Positions 1-6,248 of a stretch of DNA of 12,922 bases are shown piece by piece (position 1 is the first letter of the stretch; the number at the start of each line of letters is the position of its first letter). A program made the position numbers and the translations under genes. This stretch comes from JBFWRK01 sp050248955. GTDB lineage: Bacteria; Actinomycetota; Acidimicrobiia; Acidimicrobiales; Ilumatobacteraceae. The DNA is taken from NCBI GenBank assembly GCA_050248955.1, contig JBFWRK010000043.1, positions 1 to 12,922 of the forward strand. The letters run 5' to 3'. The notes under the pieces are model-generated. The model had not been told where the DNA came from. It saw nothing but the letters and a program-made list of their open reading frames with translations, and did no database searches.

Positions 1-722
1 GCCGCCCACCCGAGCTCGTGCGGCCGCCCGACCCGACCACCGGGCACCCGCCTGCCGTCGGATTCGTCGTTTCGGTTCTTCCGGAGCACGTCGGGCAGAT
101 CGTCGTGCGGGAACAGCCCCGGCGCGAGGCAGTTGACGCGGATCCCGTACGGCGCCCACTCGACGGCGAGCGACATGGTGAGGTTGGTCACCCCCGCCTT
201 CGCGGCAGCGGAATGTGACGTCGTCGGGCCGCCCGTCCACGAATAGGTGGCGCCGATGTTCAGCACCGCGCCGTCGCGATGGCTGGCAATGGCACGGCGG
301 GCGAACTCCGTCGAGCAGAAGAAGGTGCCGTTGAGGACGATCTCGGTGACGCTCTTCCAGGCATTGGGTGACATCTGCTCGGCGAGCACGGGGAAGTTCC
401 CCGCCGCATTGTTGATCAGTACGTCGACCGGTCCGACTGCTTCTTCGATCTGGTCGAACGCAGCCTTCACCCGATCCGGATCCCGCACGTCGAGGTCGAC
501 GGCGTAGCCCTTGCCGCCTGCGGCCTGCATCGCTGCCACACCCGCTTCGCGGTGCTCAGGCTTGCGACTGCCGACCACGACCGTCGCTCCCAAGCGAGCG
601 AACTCGACACCCATGGCCTTGCCCAGTCCGGTGCCCCCGCCGGAGATGAGCACGACCTTGCCGTCGTACGTCCCGGGCGGCAGCATCGGCGTTCCGAGGG
701 CCGGTGGTTCCTTGACTCCCAC
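1..722 (-). CDS. SDR oxidoreductase of the 2,4-dienoyl-CoA reductase type (3' end beyond window)
   Basis: Probably reduces 2,4-dienoyl-CoA with NADPH during breakdown of unsaturated fatty acids, in the cytoplasm. Seen: 240 codons before the left edge, with no stop. The nucleotide-binding loop SGGGTGLGKA is near residues 28-37, then NNAAGNF, then the Asn of VLNGTFF (residue 131). The usual YxxxK motif is absent. Instead there are Tyr160, Ser171 and Lys175, with Ser four before Lys and Tyr fifteen before it. From family knowledge, this matches the Tyr199/Ser210/Lys214 set of mitochondrial 2,4-dienoyl-CoA reductase. The C-terminal part contains GRVGRPHELGWA, typical just before the last helix, so only the end is missing. 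I chose the GTG at 722 because AAGGGAG lies 6 nt upstream; an ATG at 686 is the alternative. It lies 24 bp after the enoyl-CoA hydratase stop, probably in the same operon. A general acyl-CoA SDR remains possible. Confidence 0.85.
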   Translation of the reverse strand, partial: MGVKEPPALGTPMLPPGTYDGKVVLISGGGTGLGKAMGVEFARLGATVVVGSRKPEHREAGVAAMQAAGGKGYAVDLDVRDPDRVKAAFDQIEEAVGPVDVLINNAAGNFPVLAEQMSPNAWKSVTEIVLNGTFFCSTEFARRAIASHRDGAVLNIGATYSWTGGPTTSHSAAAKAGVTNLTMSLAVEWAPYGIRVNCLAPGLFPHDDLPDVLRKNRNDESDGRRVPGGRVGRPHELGWA

Positions 723-746
723 GATGGTCTCCCTTGTCCTTGTGCG

Positions 747-1529
747 TCACTGCTTCGCGGCGCGGAGCTGCTCGAGCGCCGCGGCCTTGGTGACCCGGTG
801 CTCTTCACCGCCGAACAGCGCGACCTGTCCGAACAGCTCCATCTGGATGCCCGTGCTGATGGTTGCAGCCCACGCCTGATCGACGGTCTGCTTGATCATC
901 GCCGCGGCGAGCGGTGGTGCGGTGGCGAGCTTGCGGGCAAGGGCGAGCGCCGCGCCGTCGAGCTCATCGGGTGGGACCAGGAAGTCGACCACGCCCCAGT
1001 CGAGGGCCGTCTGCGCGTCGAGCCGTTCTCCGGTGAGGTGCAGGTACTTGGACTTCGACGGGCCGATCAGCGGTGTCAGCAGCTGGGTGCCGCCGGTGTC
1101 GGCCATCAGCCCGTACTTCACCTCGGGAAAGGCGAAGAGCGCATCGGTGGACGCCACTCGCATGTCCGCCGACAGCGCGATCTCGAAGGCCCCTCCGAGG
1201 CAGAACCCCTTGATTGCTGCGACGACCGGCTTCGGCGCCGCCATGGTCTCCAGCCGGATCGCCTGGTGCCGGCGCACGAACGTCAGGTCGGGCTCGCCCG
1301 CGACGCGCATCCCGAGCTGCGAGGTGTCGCGCCCGCTCGAGAACGACCGGCCCTCACCGCGCAACAAGATGCAGCGCACGTCGGTGTCGGCGATCGCCTT
1401 TCGCAGAACGTCGCGCCATCGTTCACCCATCTCGTCGTTCAGCGCGTTGTGACGCTCCGGGCGGTTGAACGAGATCACCGCCACATCGTCGATGTGCTCC
1501 ACGAGCACCAACTCGGCCCTGTCGGCCAT
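747..1529 (-). CDS. Enoyl-CoA hydratase/isomerase (crotonase) family protein
   Basis: Crotonase-fold enzyme acting on acyl-CoA thioesters, most simply the hydration of trans-2-enoyl-CoA in beta-oxidation. Seen: 260 residues, the normal family length. FNRPERHNALN lies near residues 21-31, the oxyanion-hole segment FSSGRD at 63-68, and GGAFEIAL at 112-119. FAFPEVKYG is at 132-140 and GGTQLL at 146-151. Both catalytic acids are present: Glu116 and Glu136 are 20 apart, the spacing of Glu144/Glu164 in mitochondrial hydratase, so true hydratase activity is likely. I chose the ATG at 1529 because GGAGGG lies 7 nt upstream. The open frame extends to 1574, but those 15 extra codons lack a good ribosome site. 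It sits directly upstream of the dienoyl-CoA reductase-type SDR, so the two probably handle related substrates. The exact substrate cannot be told. Confidence 0.9.
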   Translation of the reverse strand: MADRAELVLVEHIDDVAVISFNRPERHNALNDEMGERWRDVLRKAIADTDVRCILLRGEGRSFSSGRDTSQLGMRVAGEPDLTFVRRHQAIRLETMAAPKPVVAAIKGFCLGGAFEIALSADMRVASTDALFAFPEVKYGLMADTGGTQLLTPLIGPSKSKYLHLTGERLDAQTALDWGVVDFLVPPDELDGAALALARKLATAPPLAAAMIKQTVDQAWAATISTGIQMELFGQVALFGGEEHRVTKAAALEQLRAAKQ

Positions 1530-1559
1530 CGCTCTGCCCTCCATCTCTCGGACCCGAAC

Positions 1560-1589
1560 GTTGCCAGAGAACACGCGGTGGTCGGCAAC
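1560..1589. repeat. Inverted repeat in divergent intergenic region
   Basis: GTTGCC (1560-1565) and its exact complement GGCAAC (1584-1589) are separated by 18 bp, so the half-sites are 24 bp centre to centre. They lie between the minus-strand hydratase start (1529) and the plus-strand VOC start (1624), where a regulator of the fatty-acid pair could bind. Six-base arms occur by chance fairly often in DNA of this composition, so confidence is low. Confidence 0.25.
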
Positions 1590-1611
1590 CCGACCGAGTT
1601 CTGCCGCGACC

Positions 1612-1617
1612 TACGCT
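1612..1617 (+). promoter_or_regulatory. Candidate -10 element of a leaderless promoter for the VOC gene
   Basis: TACGCT fits the actinobacterial TANNNT -10 pattern. Its last T is 6 nt before the ATG at 1624, so transcription would begin at or next to the start codon. No Shine-Dalgarno sequence precedes the ATG, which agrees with a leaderless mRNA. I found no convincing -35. Confidence 0.35.
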
Positions 1618-1623
1618 TGCCGG

Positions 1624-1998
1624 ATGATTCGCGCGCAGCCGATGCTCGTGGTCCGTGATGTGGAGACTGCTTCACAGTGGTTCTGTTCGGTGCTCGGGCT
1701 GCAGTCCGGGCACGGAGGACCCGACTACGAGATGCTCATGGACGGATCCGAGGTGGTGGCGCAGCTCCACCGATGGGAAGCTGACGAGCATCCGCATCTC
1801 GGTGATCCGGACGATCCGTCACGCGGCAACGGTGTGCTCGTGTGGTTCGCCGTCGACGATTTCGACGCTGTGGTCAGGCGCGTCGAGGAAACCGCGACCG
1901 TCGTCCTCGACGGTCCGCTCGTGAACCCCAACTCCAGGCAACGAGAAGTGTGGGTGCGTGGACCGGAGGGGTTCGTCGTCGTCGCTGCTGGAGTCTGA
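1624..1998 (+). CDS. Small VOC-fold (glyoxalase/bleomycin resistance-like) protein
   Basis: 124-residue protein with the two-module vicinal-oxygen-chelate pattern. MLVVRDVETASQWFCSVLGL (residues 7-26) is the classic first strand and helix, and WFAVDDFDAVVRRV (74-87) is the same element in the second module. The final strand is VWVRGPEGFVVVAAGV. The glutamate that normally ends the metal site (in DPDGN..E-like sequences) is absent: the last strand reads FVVV. Metal catalysis is therefore doubtful, and a binding or sequestering role is possible. Start: the frame is open from further upstream, but homology-like sequence begins at ATG 1624 and a -10 element lies directly upstream. It diverges from the hydratase gene; the next gene starts 190 bp downstream. 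Substrate unknown. Confidence 0.75.
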   Translation: MIRAQPMLVVRDVETASQWFCSVLGLQSGHGGPDYEMLMDGSEVVAQLHRWEADEHPHLGDPDDPSRGNGVLVWFAVDDFDAVVRRVEETATVVLDGPLVNPNSRQREVWVRGPEGFVVVAAGV

Positions 1999-2055
1999 GC
2001 TGCGGGCATCTGCTCACGTGCGTTCGGCAAGTGCGATCGGGGCGCGGAAGCAGGT

Positions 2056-2065
2056 CGGCATGCCG
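2056..2065. repeat. Ten-base palindrome upstream of the export operon
   Basis: CGGCATGCCG is a perfect palindrome in the 190-bp gap between the VOC gene and the membrane-protein operon. It is a possible dimeric repressor site, though a single short palindrome may be chance. Confidence 0.25.
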
Positions 2066-2073
2066 TGAACCTT

Positions 2074-2115
2074 CGCTGACACGTCCGGTGTGGCGTCGCA
2101 CTCAGGGTGTCAGCG
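2074..2115. repeat. Nine-base inverted repeat upstream of the export operon
   Basis: CGCTGACAC (2074-2082) and its exact complement GTGTCAGCG (2107-2115) flank 24 bp. The arm centres are 33 bp apart, about three helical turns, which suits paired operator half-sites on one DNA face. It could also form a long-loop RNA hairpin. No T-run follows, so a simple terminator is unlikely. It lies 73 bp before the first start codon of the operon. Confidence 0.4.
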
Positions 2116-2143
2116 CCGCGTCATCGGGGTCTCTCACGATGGC

Positions 2144-2167
2144 GGTGCGAGCACGACGGCTCGCACC
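2144..2167 (+). promoter_or_regulatory. Strong hairpin just before the ribosome-binding site of the export operon
   Basis: GGTGCGAGC (2144-2152) pairs perfectly with GCTCGCACC (2159-2167) around a six-base loop. The Shine-Dalgarno GGGAG (2175-2179) begins 8 nt after the stem, and the ATG is at 2188. If transcription starts upstream, this is a stable 5' leader structure that could affect translation or mRNA stability. AACAGAT follows the stem, not a U-tract, so it does not look like an intrinsic terminator. Confidence 0.45.
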
Positions 2168-2187
2168 AACAGATGGGAGCCGCAGCG

Positions 2188-2772
2188 ATGAGGACGGACA
2201 GGACAGCCATCACGCGATGGGCCCGGTGGCTCGGGACGATCGCGGGGTTCCCGCTGGCGGGAGAAGCGGCTCGAGTGGTCGCCGGCAACATCGACGCCGC
2301 GGGCGCCGCCTTGGTGGGCGGCCTCGTTGGCGGCACGGTGCTCGGCCTCGTCCAGGTGGTCGTCGGAGGGATCGACGTTGCGGATCGGATCCGCTGGATC
2401 GTCGCGACGGGGATCGGCTTCGCCGCCGGTCTGACAGCCGGCGCCGGCGCAGTCGGGTATCGAACCGACGTGGCGAGCCTGGTGGTCATGGGAGCTGTCA
2501 GTGGCGCCGGAGTCGGGTTGGTCCAGGCGCTGTCGGTCCCGATGCGACGGTCCGACCGTGTTCTGTGGGCCGTCGCCACGCCGGTCACCTGGGCTGCCGG
2601 CTGGCTGATCACCTCGCAGGTGATCGTCGACGCCGATCGCCAGCACGCCGTGTTCGGCTTGTCCGGTGCTTTGTTGGTCAGCGCAGTCGCCGGCCTGCTC
2701 CATGTCCTGCGTCGGCCGGTCTCACAGCCGGCACCGAGCATCGTCGTCTCGACCGGTTCGGCGGTCGTGTGA
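2188..2772 (+). CDS. Membrane protein built of three two-helix repeats
   Basis: 194-residue hydrophobic protein of a family I do not recognise. I see six candidate membrane helices (about 13-31, 38-59, 69-90, 97-119, 126-146, 154-173) and no signal peptide. The sequence looks like three copies of a unit of about 57 residues. Each starts with an (R/L)W..AG helix (residues 13-25, 69-81, 126-138) and has a GLVQ-like motif about 40 residues later (53-56, 110-113, and GLLH at 169-172). Units B and C share DR.xW.VAT....AAG in register. The ATG at 2188 has GGGAG 8 nt upstream; the open frame extends to 2107, but the added residues are charged and unlike the rest. The stop overlaps the MMPL start by one base (TGATG), so the two are probably co-translated. 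It may be an accessory subunit of the exporter, which is inference. Confidence 0.8.
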   Translation: MRTDRTAITRWARWLGTIAGFPLAGEAARVVAGNIDAAGAALVGGLVGGTVLGLVQVVVGGIDVADRIRWIVATGIGFAAGLTAGAGAVGYRTDVASLVVMGAVSGAGVGLVQALSVPMRRSDRVLWAVATPVTWAAGWLITSQVIVDADRQHAVFGLSGALLVSAVAGLLHVLRRPVSQPAPSIVVSTGSAVV

Positions 2773-4922
2773 TGGACCGGCTCGCACGCTTCGTGGTGCG
2801 GCGTCGCCGCACCGTCATGGTCTCGTGGCTGGTGCTCCTCCTCGTGACCACTGCCATCGGCAGCTCGGCGTTCTCGGTGCTGTCCTCCGACTTCGGCGCC
2901 GGATCCTCGACCGAGTCCGGTCGGGTCGCCCAGCAGCTGGACGATCTCGCCACGACGGGCGGACAGCTCGCGATCATCGCCAACGGCGTCGACATCGACG
3001 ACGAGCAGGTTCGACAGTCGATCACGGCCGGCCTGGCGCCCATCGAGAGCCTCGACGGGGTCATCGACGTCGCCGATCCCTGGTCGACCCGCGCGGATGC
3101 CCTCCGCGCAACCGACGGACAGGCTGCACTCGTGGTCGTCACGTTGGCCGGCGACCTCGACGAGGATGCCGACCTCGCGGTCGCGAACCAGGTCGAGGAG
3201 CTCGCCCACCAGCTCGACGCGCCCGAGGTGCTCGTCGGCGGCGACATCTTGGTGAGCGAGACGTTCGCCACCGCCTCGGAGAGCGATCTCCTTCGCGGCG
3301 AGGCGATCGCACTCCCGATCGCCGTCGTGGTCATGGTGCTCCTGCTCGGCGGACTCGTCGCCGCTGGCATGCCGCTCCTGGTAGCTGCCGGCGGTGTCCT
3401 CACCACACTTGCGGTGCTGGTCGGCGCCACGCTCCTCGGCGACGTCTCGATCTTCTCCGTCAACGTCGTAAACATGTTGGGCATCGGCCTCGGCATCGAC
3501 TACGGGTTGTTGATCGTGAACCGCTTCCGCGAGGAGCGGGGCCATGGGCTCGACGTCCATGATGCCGTCATCGCCACCGTCGCGTCGGCCGGCACGACGG
3601 TCGTCTTCTCGGCGCTCACGGTGGCGGTTGCCATGTCCGGGCTGTTCGTGTTCGGCGTTCCACTGCTGACATCGTTCGGCATCGCCGGGCTCGCCGTCGT
3701 GCTGCTCTCGATGGCGGCAGCCGTCACGCTGCTGCCGGCCACGCTCGCAACGGTCGGCGGGAGGATCAAGCCCAGCCTGCCCGTGGACGACGTCGACGGC
3801 CGCTTCTACCGCCTCACTCGATGGGTGCAGAAGCGGCCCGTCGCAGTCGGCGGCGCAGCGGCGCTGGTGCTCCTCCTGCTGGGCGCGCCGTTCCTCAGCG
3901 CTCGCTTCGAGAACGGTGATGCCCGAACGCTGCCCCGATCATCGGAGGTGCGTGCGACCGCGCTGACGCTGTCCGAACGGTTCCCTGCACGCGGCACCGA
4001 TCCCGTCACCGTCGTCGCCGGCGTCGATACGACCGACCCCACCTTCACGGCCTGGCTCGCAGCCGTGACGTCGTCACCGGATGTCGTCGGTTCGTCGACC
4101 CGCCCCGGCACACCGCCGGGGATGACGGTGCTCGACATCGTCCCCGCCGGCACGTCGCAGGGCCCGGAGGCGACCGCGCTCGCCGAGCGGATCCGCAACG
4201 ATCGGCCGCCGTTCGAGATCCAAGTCGGCGGGCCGGCAGCCGAGCTCGTCGACGTGAAGGCCAAGCTCGGCGCCCGACTTCCCCTGGCGGCCGCCGTGGT
4301 CTGCCTGGCAACGCTCGTGCTGCTGTTCTTGATGACCGGCTCGATCATCGTGCCGATCAAGGCCGTGCTGATGAACATCCTCAGCCTCGGGGCGAGCTTC
4401 GGCGCCATGGTGTGGATCTTCCAGGACGGCCACCTGTCAGGGGTGCTGGCATTCGACTCGGTGGGGGCGCTCGATCTCTGGATGCCGGTGCTGATCTTGA
4501 TCTTCGCCTTCGGGCTGTCCATGGACTACGAGGTCTTCCTCCTGTCACGGATCAAGGAGGTGCACGACCACACCGGTGACAACGACCTCGCGGTGGCCGT
4601 CGGGCTCCAACGATCCGGGCGGATCATCACCTCGGCCGCCGCGCTCATCGTCGTGGTCTTCGCCGGGTTCGCCGCAGGCGAGGTGCTCGCCATCAAGCAG
4701 CTCGGCGTCGGCTTGGCGATCGCCGTCATCGTGGACGCCACGCTCGTGCGGACCCTGCTCGTCCCCGCCACGATGAAGCTGCTCGGTGAACGCAACTGGT
4801 GGGCGCCCGCGCCGCTACGTCGGTTCCACGAGCGCTACGGCCTCCATGAGGCGCCCTCGGCTCCGAAGGTCTCGCCACCGGCGCCACAGATCGCAGTGCT
4901 GGCGACAGGAGGCGACCGATGA
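2772..4922 (+). CDS. MMPL/RND family membrane exporter
   Basis: 716-residue proton-driven transporter of the MMPL branch of RND, likely exporting lipids or other hydrophobic compounds across the plasma membrane. Seen: a basic N-terminus (VVRRRRTVM), a first helix at about 15-33, and a large external loop to about 175. A five-helix bundle follows (about 177-325), then a second half with helix 7 near 352-372, another external loop, and a final bundle from about 513. Each half carries the expected Asp-Tyr pair in its middle helix: GIDYGLL (Asp243-Tyr244) and SMDYEVFLL (Asp585-Tyr586). From family knowledge these correspond to the proton-relay pairs of MmpL3, so the pump looks functional. The C-terminal tail is short and proline-rich. 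The open frame runs back to 1842, but the upstream part is arginine-rich shadow coding. It overlaps the preceding stop by 1 nt and the next start by 4 nt. The cargo cannot be read from sequence. Confidence 0.92.
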   Translation: MDRLARFVVRRRRTVMVSWLVLLLVTTAIGSSAFSVLSSDFGAGSSTESGRVAQQLDDLATTGGQLAIIANGVDIDDEQVRQSITAGLAPIESLDGVIDVADPWSTRADALRATDGQAALVVVTLAGDLDEDADLAVANQVEELAHQLDAPEVLVGGDILVSETFATASESDLLRGEAIALPIAVVVMVLLLGGLVAAGMPLLVAAGGVLTTLAVLVGATLLGDVSIFSVNVVNMLGIGLGIDYGLLIVNRFREERGHGLDVHDAVIATVASAGTTVVFSALTVAVAMSGLFVFGVPLLTSFGIAGLAVVLLSMAAAVTLLPATLATVGGRIKPSLPVDDVDGRFYRLTRWVQKRPVAVGGAAALVLLLLGAPFLSARFENGDARTLPRSSEVRATALTLSERFPARGTDPVTVVAGVDTTDPTFTAWLAAVTSSPDVVGSSTRPGTPPGMTVLDIVPAGTSQGPEATALAERIRNDRPPFEIQVGGPAAELVDVKAKLGARLPLAAAVVCLATLVLLFLMTGSIIVPIKAVLMNILSLGASFGAMVWIFQDGHLSGVLAFDSVGALDLWMPVLILIFAFGLSMDYEVFLLSRIKEVHDHTGDNDLAVAVGLQRSGRIITSAAALIVVVFAGFAAGEVLAIKQLGVGLAIAVIVDATLVRTLLVPATMKLLGERNWWAPAPLRRFHERYGLHEAPSAPKVSPPAPQIAVLATGGDR
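4907..4912 (+). promoter_or_regulatory. Strong Shine-Dalgarno for the SDR gene, inside the MMPL gene
   Basis: AGGAGG lies 6 nt before the ATG at 4919, within the last codons of the MMPL gene. Together with the ATGA overlap, it fixes the SDR start and should give efficient coupled translation. Confidence 0.75.
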
Positions 4923-5902
4923 GTCGTCACGTCGTGTTCGGAACGGGCCAGGTGGGCAGCCATCTCGTCGACCAGCTGCTCGGGAGCGGTCACCTCGTCA
5001 CTGCCGCCAGCCGCCACGGTCGTCGACAGTTCGCCGGCGCGACCAACGTCGCCGGCGACGCGACCGACCCCGCGTTCACGCGGGCGGTCTGCGGCGGCGC
5101 TGATGTCGTCTACTTCTGCCTCGACGCTCCCGACTACCACCGCTGGCCCGAGCAGTTCCCACCCCTGCAGCGCGGGGTCCTCGCCGGCGCCGAGACCGCC
5201 GGGGCGCGCCTCGTCGTGCTGGAGAACCTGTACGGCTACGGGCGGGTGGACGGGCGTGAACTGCACGAGTCGTTGCCGCTGGCGGCGACCTCGGCCAAGG
5301 GCAGGACGCGAGCCGTGATGACCGGGGAGCTGCTCGACGCTCACGCAAGGGGATCCGTCGAGATCGCGATCGGCCGAGCATCGGACTACTTCGGGCCGGG
5401 CGCGATCCACAGCGCGCTTGGTGAGCTCGTGTTCGGTGCGGCCGTGCGCCACAAGACGGCGCAGGTGATGGGCGATCCTGATCGAGCGCACAGCTACTCG
5501 TACACACCGGACGTGGCCTCCGGCCTGGCCACACTCGGGTGCGACGCGCGGGCGTCCGGCCAGGTCTGGCACCTACCGATCGCCGAGACGTGGACCACCC
5601 GCGAGATCATCGACCACGTCTACGCACTCGCCGGTGCAACGTCGCGGTTGTTCGCAGCCCGTCGCACGACTCTCACGTTGTACGGCGTGATCAAGCCGGC
5701 GATGCGCGAGTACCTCCACACCCTGTACCAGTTCAGCGACGACTGGCAGGTCTCCGACAGTCGATTCAGGAGCACCTTCGGCGACCAGAGCACCCCGCTC
5801 GCCAGCGCCCTCGCAACCACCCTCGCCTGGTACTCGCAGGGCCTGCAACGCGACGGCGCGGCCGTCGGCGTGGGCTCGAGCCATGACCGTCGACCGCGTT
5901 GA
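4919..5902 (+). CDS. Atypical NAD(P)-binding epimerase/reductase-like SDR
   Basis: 327-residue Rossmann-fold protein related to NAD-dependent epimerases/dehydratases. The N-terminal VFGTGQVGSHL (residues 6-16) holds the GxGxxG dinucleotide loop, and ENLYGYGRVDG and GRASDYFGPG are typical of the epimerase-like branch. I see no YxxxK: the region after the Tyr-rich segment reads SAKGRTRAVMTGELL. That places it among atypical SDRs, which may reduce or only bind their substrate. The C-terminal part is specific: YGVIKPAMREYLHTLYQFSDDW, ending in a tail of about 15 polar residues. It overlaps the MMPL gene by 4 nt (ATGA) and the next gene by 20 nt. The context suggests it modifies or senses the molecule that the exporter handles, which is inference. 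I cannot name the substrate. Confidence 0.8.
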   Translation: MSRHVVFGTGQVGSHLVDQLLGSGHLVTAASRHGRRQFAGATNVAGDATDPAFTRAVCGGADVVYFCLDAPDYHRWPEQFPPLQRGVLAGAETAGARLVVLENLYGYGRVDGRELHESLPLAATSAKGRTRAVMTGELLDAHARGSVEIAIGRASDYFGPGAIHSALGELVFGAAVRHKTAQVMGDPDRAHSYSYTPDVASGLATLGCDARASGQVWHLPIAETWTTREIIDHVYALAGATSRLFAARRTTLTLYGVIKPAMREYLHTLYQFSDDWQVSDSRFRSTFGDQSTPLASALATTLAWYSQGLQRDGAAVGVGSSHDRRPR

Positions 5903-6227
5903 CGACGTGATCCGGCGGGCGATCGGTGGTGACGCGGAGGCGGTGGCATGGATCGCCGCCCACGCCGACACCACCGATGTCGCGATCGTGATCGTGATGG
6001 CCGCGCTGCTCGGGATGGACCCCGAGCGGCTCGATCGAGCCCGCTCGGCAGCGATCACGAGTCGTGATCGTCAGACGGTCGAGATCGCTCGAGCCCACCT
6101 CGACGGGCGGAACGACCTGGTCGACGCGCTGGCGCGCGACCACCTCGCCGACCATCCAGGCAGCCTGATCGTCGCTTGGATCGCGGCCGGCGCAGCCGTC
6201 CGGCCCTGCCCGGACGAGAAGCGCTGA
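5883..6227 (+). CDS. Small helical protein of unknown function, last gene of the export operon
   Basis: 114-residue protein, mostly helical, Ala/Asp/Arg-rich, with no signal peptide. The stretch RDRQTVEIARAHLDG followed by LVDALARDHLADHP (about 61-92) has the look of a TPR-like helix pair. The hexapeptide VAWIAA occurs twice, at 21-26 and 97-102, near the two ends. The segment TTDVAIVIVMAALLGM (30-45) is hydrophobic but is probably a buried helix, not a membrane span. It starts at ATG 5883, inside the SDR gene (20-nt overlap). The ribosome site is weak, so it probably depends on translational coupling. The SARP regulator gene follows 21 bp later. I do not recognise the family; a role as a small partner of the SDR or of the regulator is a guess from position. 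Confidence 0.7.
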   Translation: MTVDRVDDVIRRAIGGDAEAVAWIAAHADTTDVAIVIVMAALLGMDPERLDRARSAAITSRDRQTVEIARAHLDGRNDLVDALARDHLADHPGSLIVAWIAAGAAVRPCPDEKR

Positions 6228-6236
6228 TCCGACTCA

Positions 6237-6242
6237 TACACT
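6237..6242 (+). promoter_or_regulatory. Candidate -10 element of a leaderless promoter for the SARP regulator
   Basis: TACACT fits TANNNT and ends 6 nt before the GTG start at 6249, the same geometry as at the 1624 start. The only purine-rich stretch (GGGGA, 6244-6248) touches the GTG directly, too close to serve as a ribosome site, which supports leaderless translation. No clear -35 is visible. Confidence 0.4.
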
Positions 6243-6248
6243 CGGGGA

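Noticed and set aside
1465..1623. N-terminal extension of the plus-strand VOC protein
   Set aside because: It would overlap the hydratase gene, shows no VOC-like sequence, and ends at an ATG with a -10 element directly upstream.
552..1658. 368-codon plus-strand frame opposite the hydratase and SDR genes
   Set aside because: It runs through the intergenic region and both minus-strand genes; its composition (His/Arg/Glu-rich) is that of a shadow frame.
2144..2167. Intrinsic terminator for the first VOC gene
   Set aside because: The stem is strong, but the following bases are AACAGATGGG, not a T-run, and the ribosome site of the next gene starts 8 nt later.
1842..2771. N-terminal extension of the MMPL frame by 310 residues
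   Set aside because: The extension is arginine- and serine-rich, overlaps the VOC and membrane-protein genes in another frame, and ends exactly where a normal MMPL start (basic residues, then helix 1) is found at 2772.
2121..3560. 479-codon open frame antisense to the membrane protein and MMPL genes
   Set aside because: Same cause. It crosses the boundary between two well-supported sense genes and has no recognisable domain or ribosome site.
4919..5902. Classical extended SDR epimerase acting on a nucleotide sugar
   Set aside because: The YxxxK pair is not visible and no other sugar-nucleotide gene is nearby, so only an atypical SDR assignment is justified.
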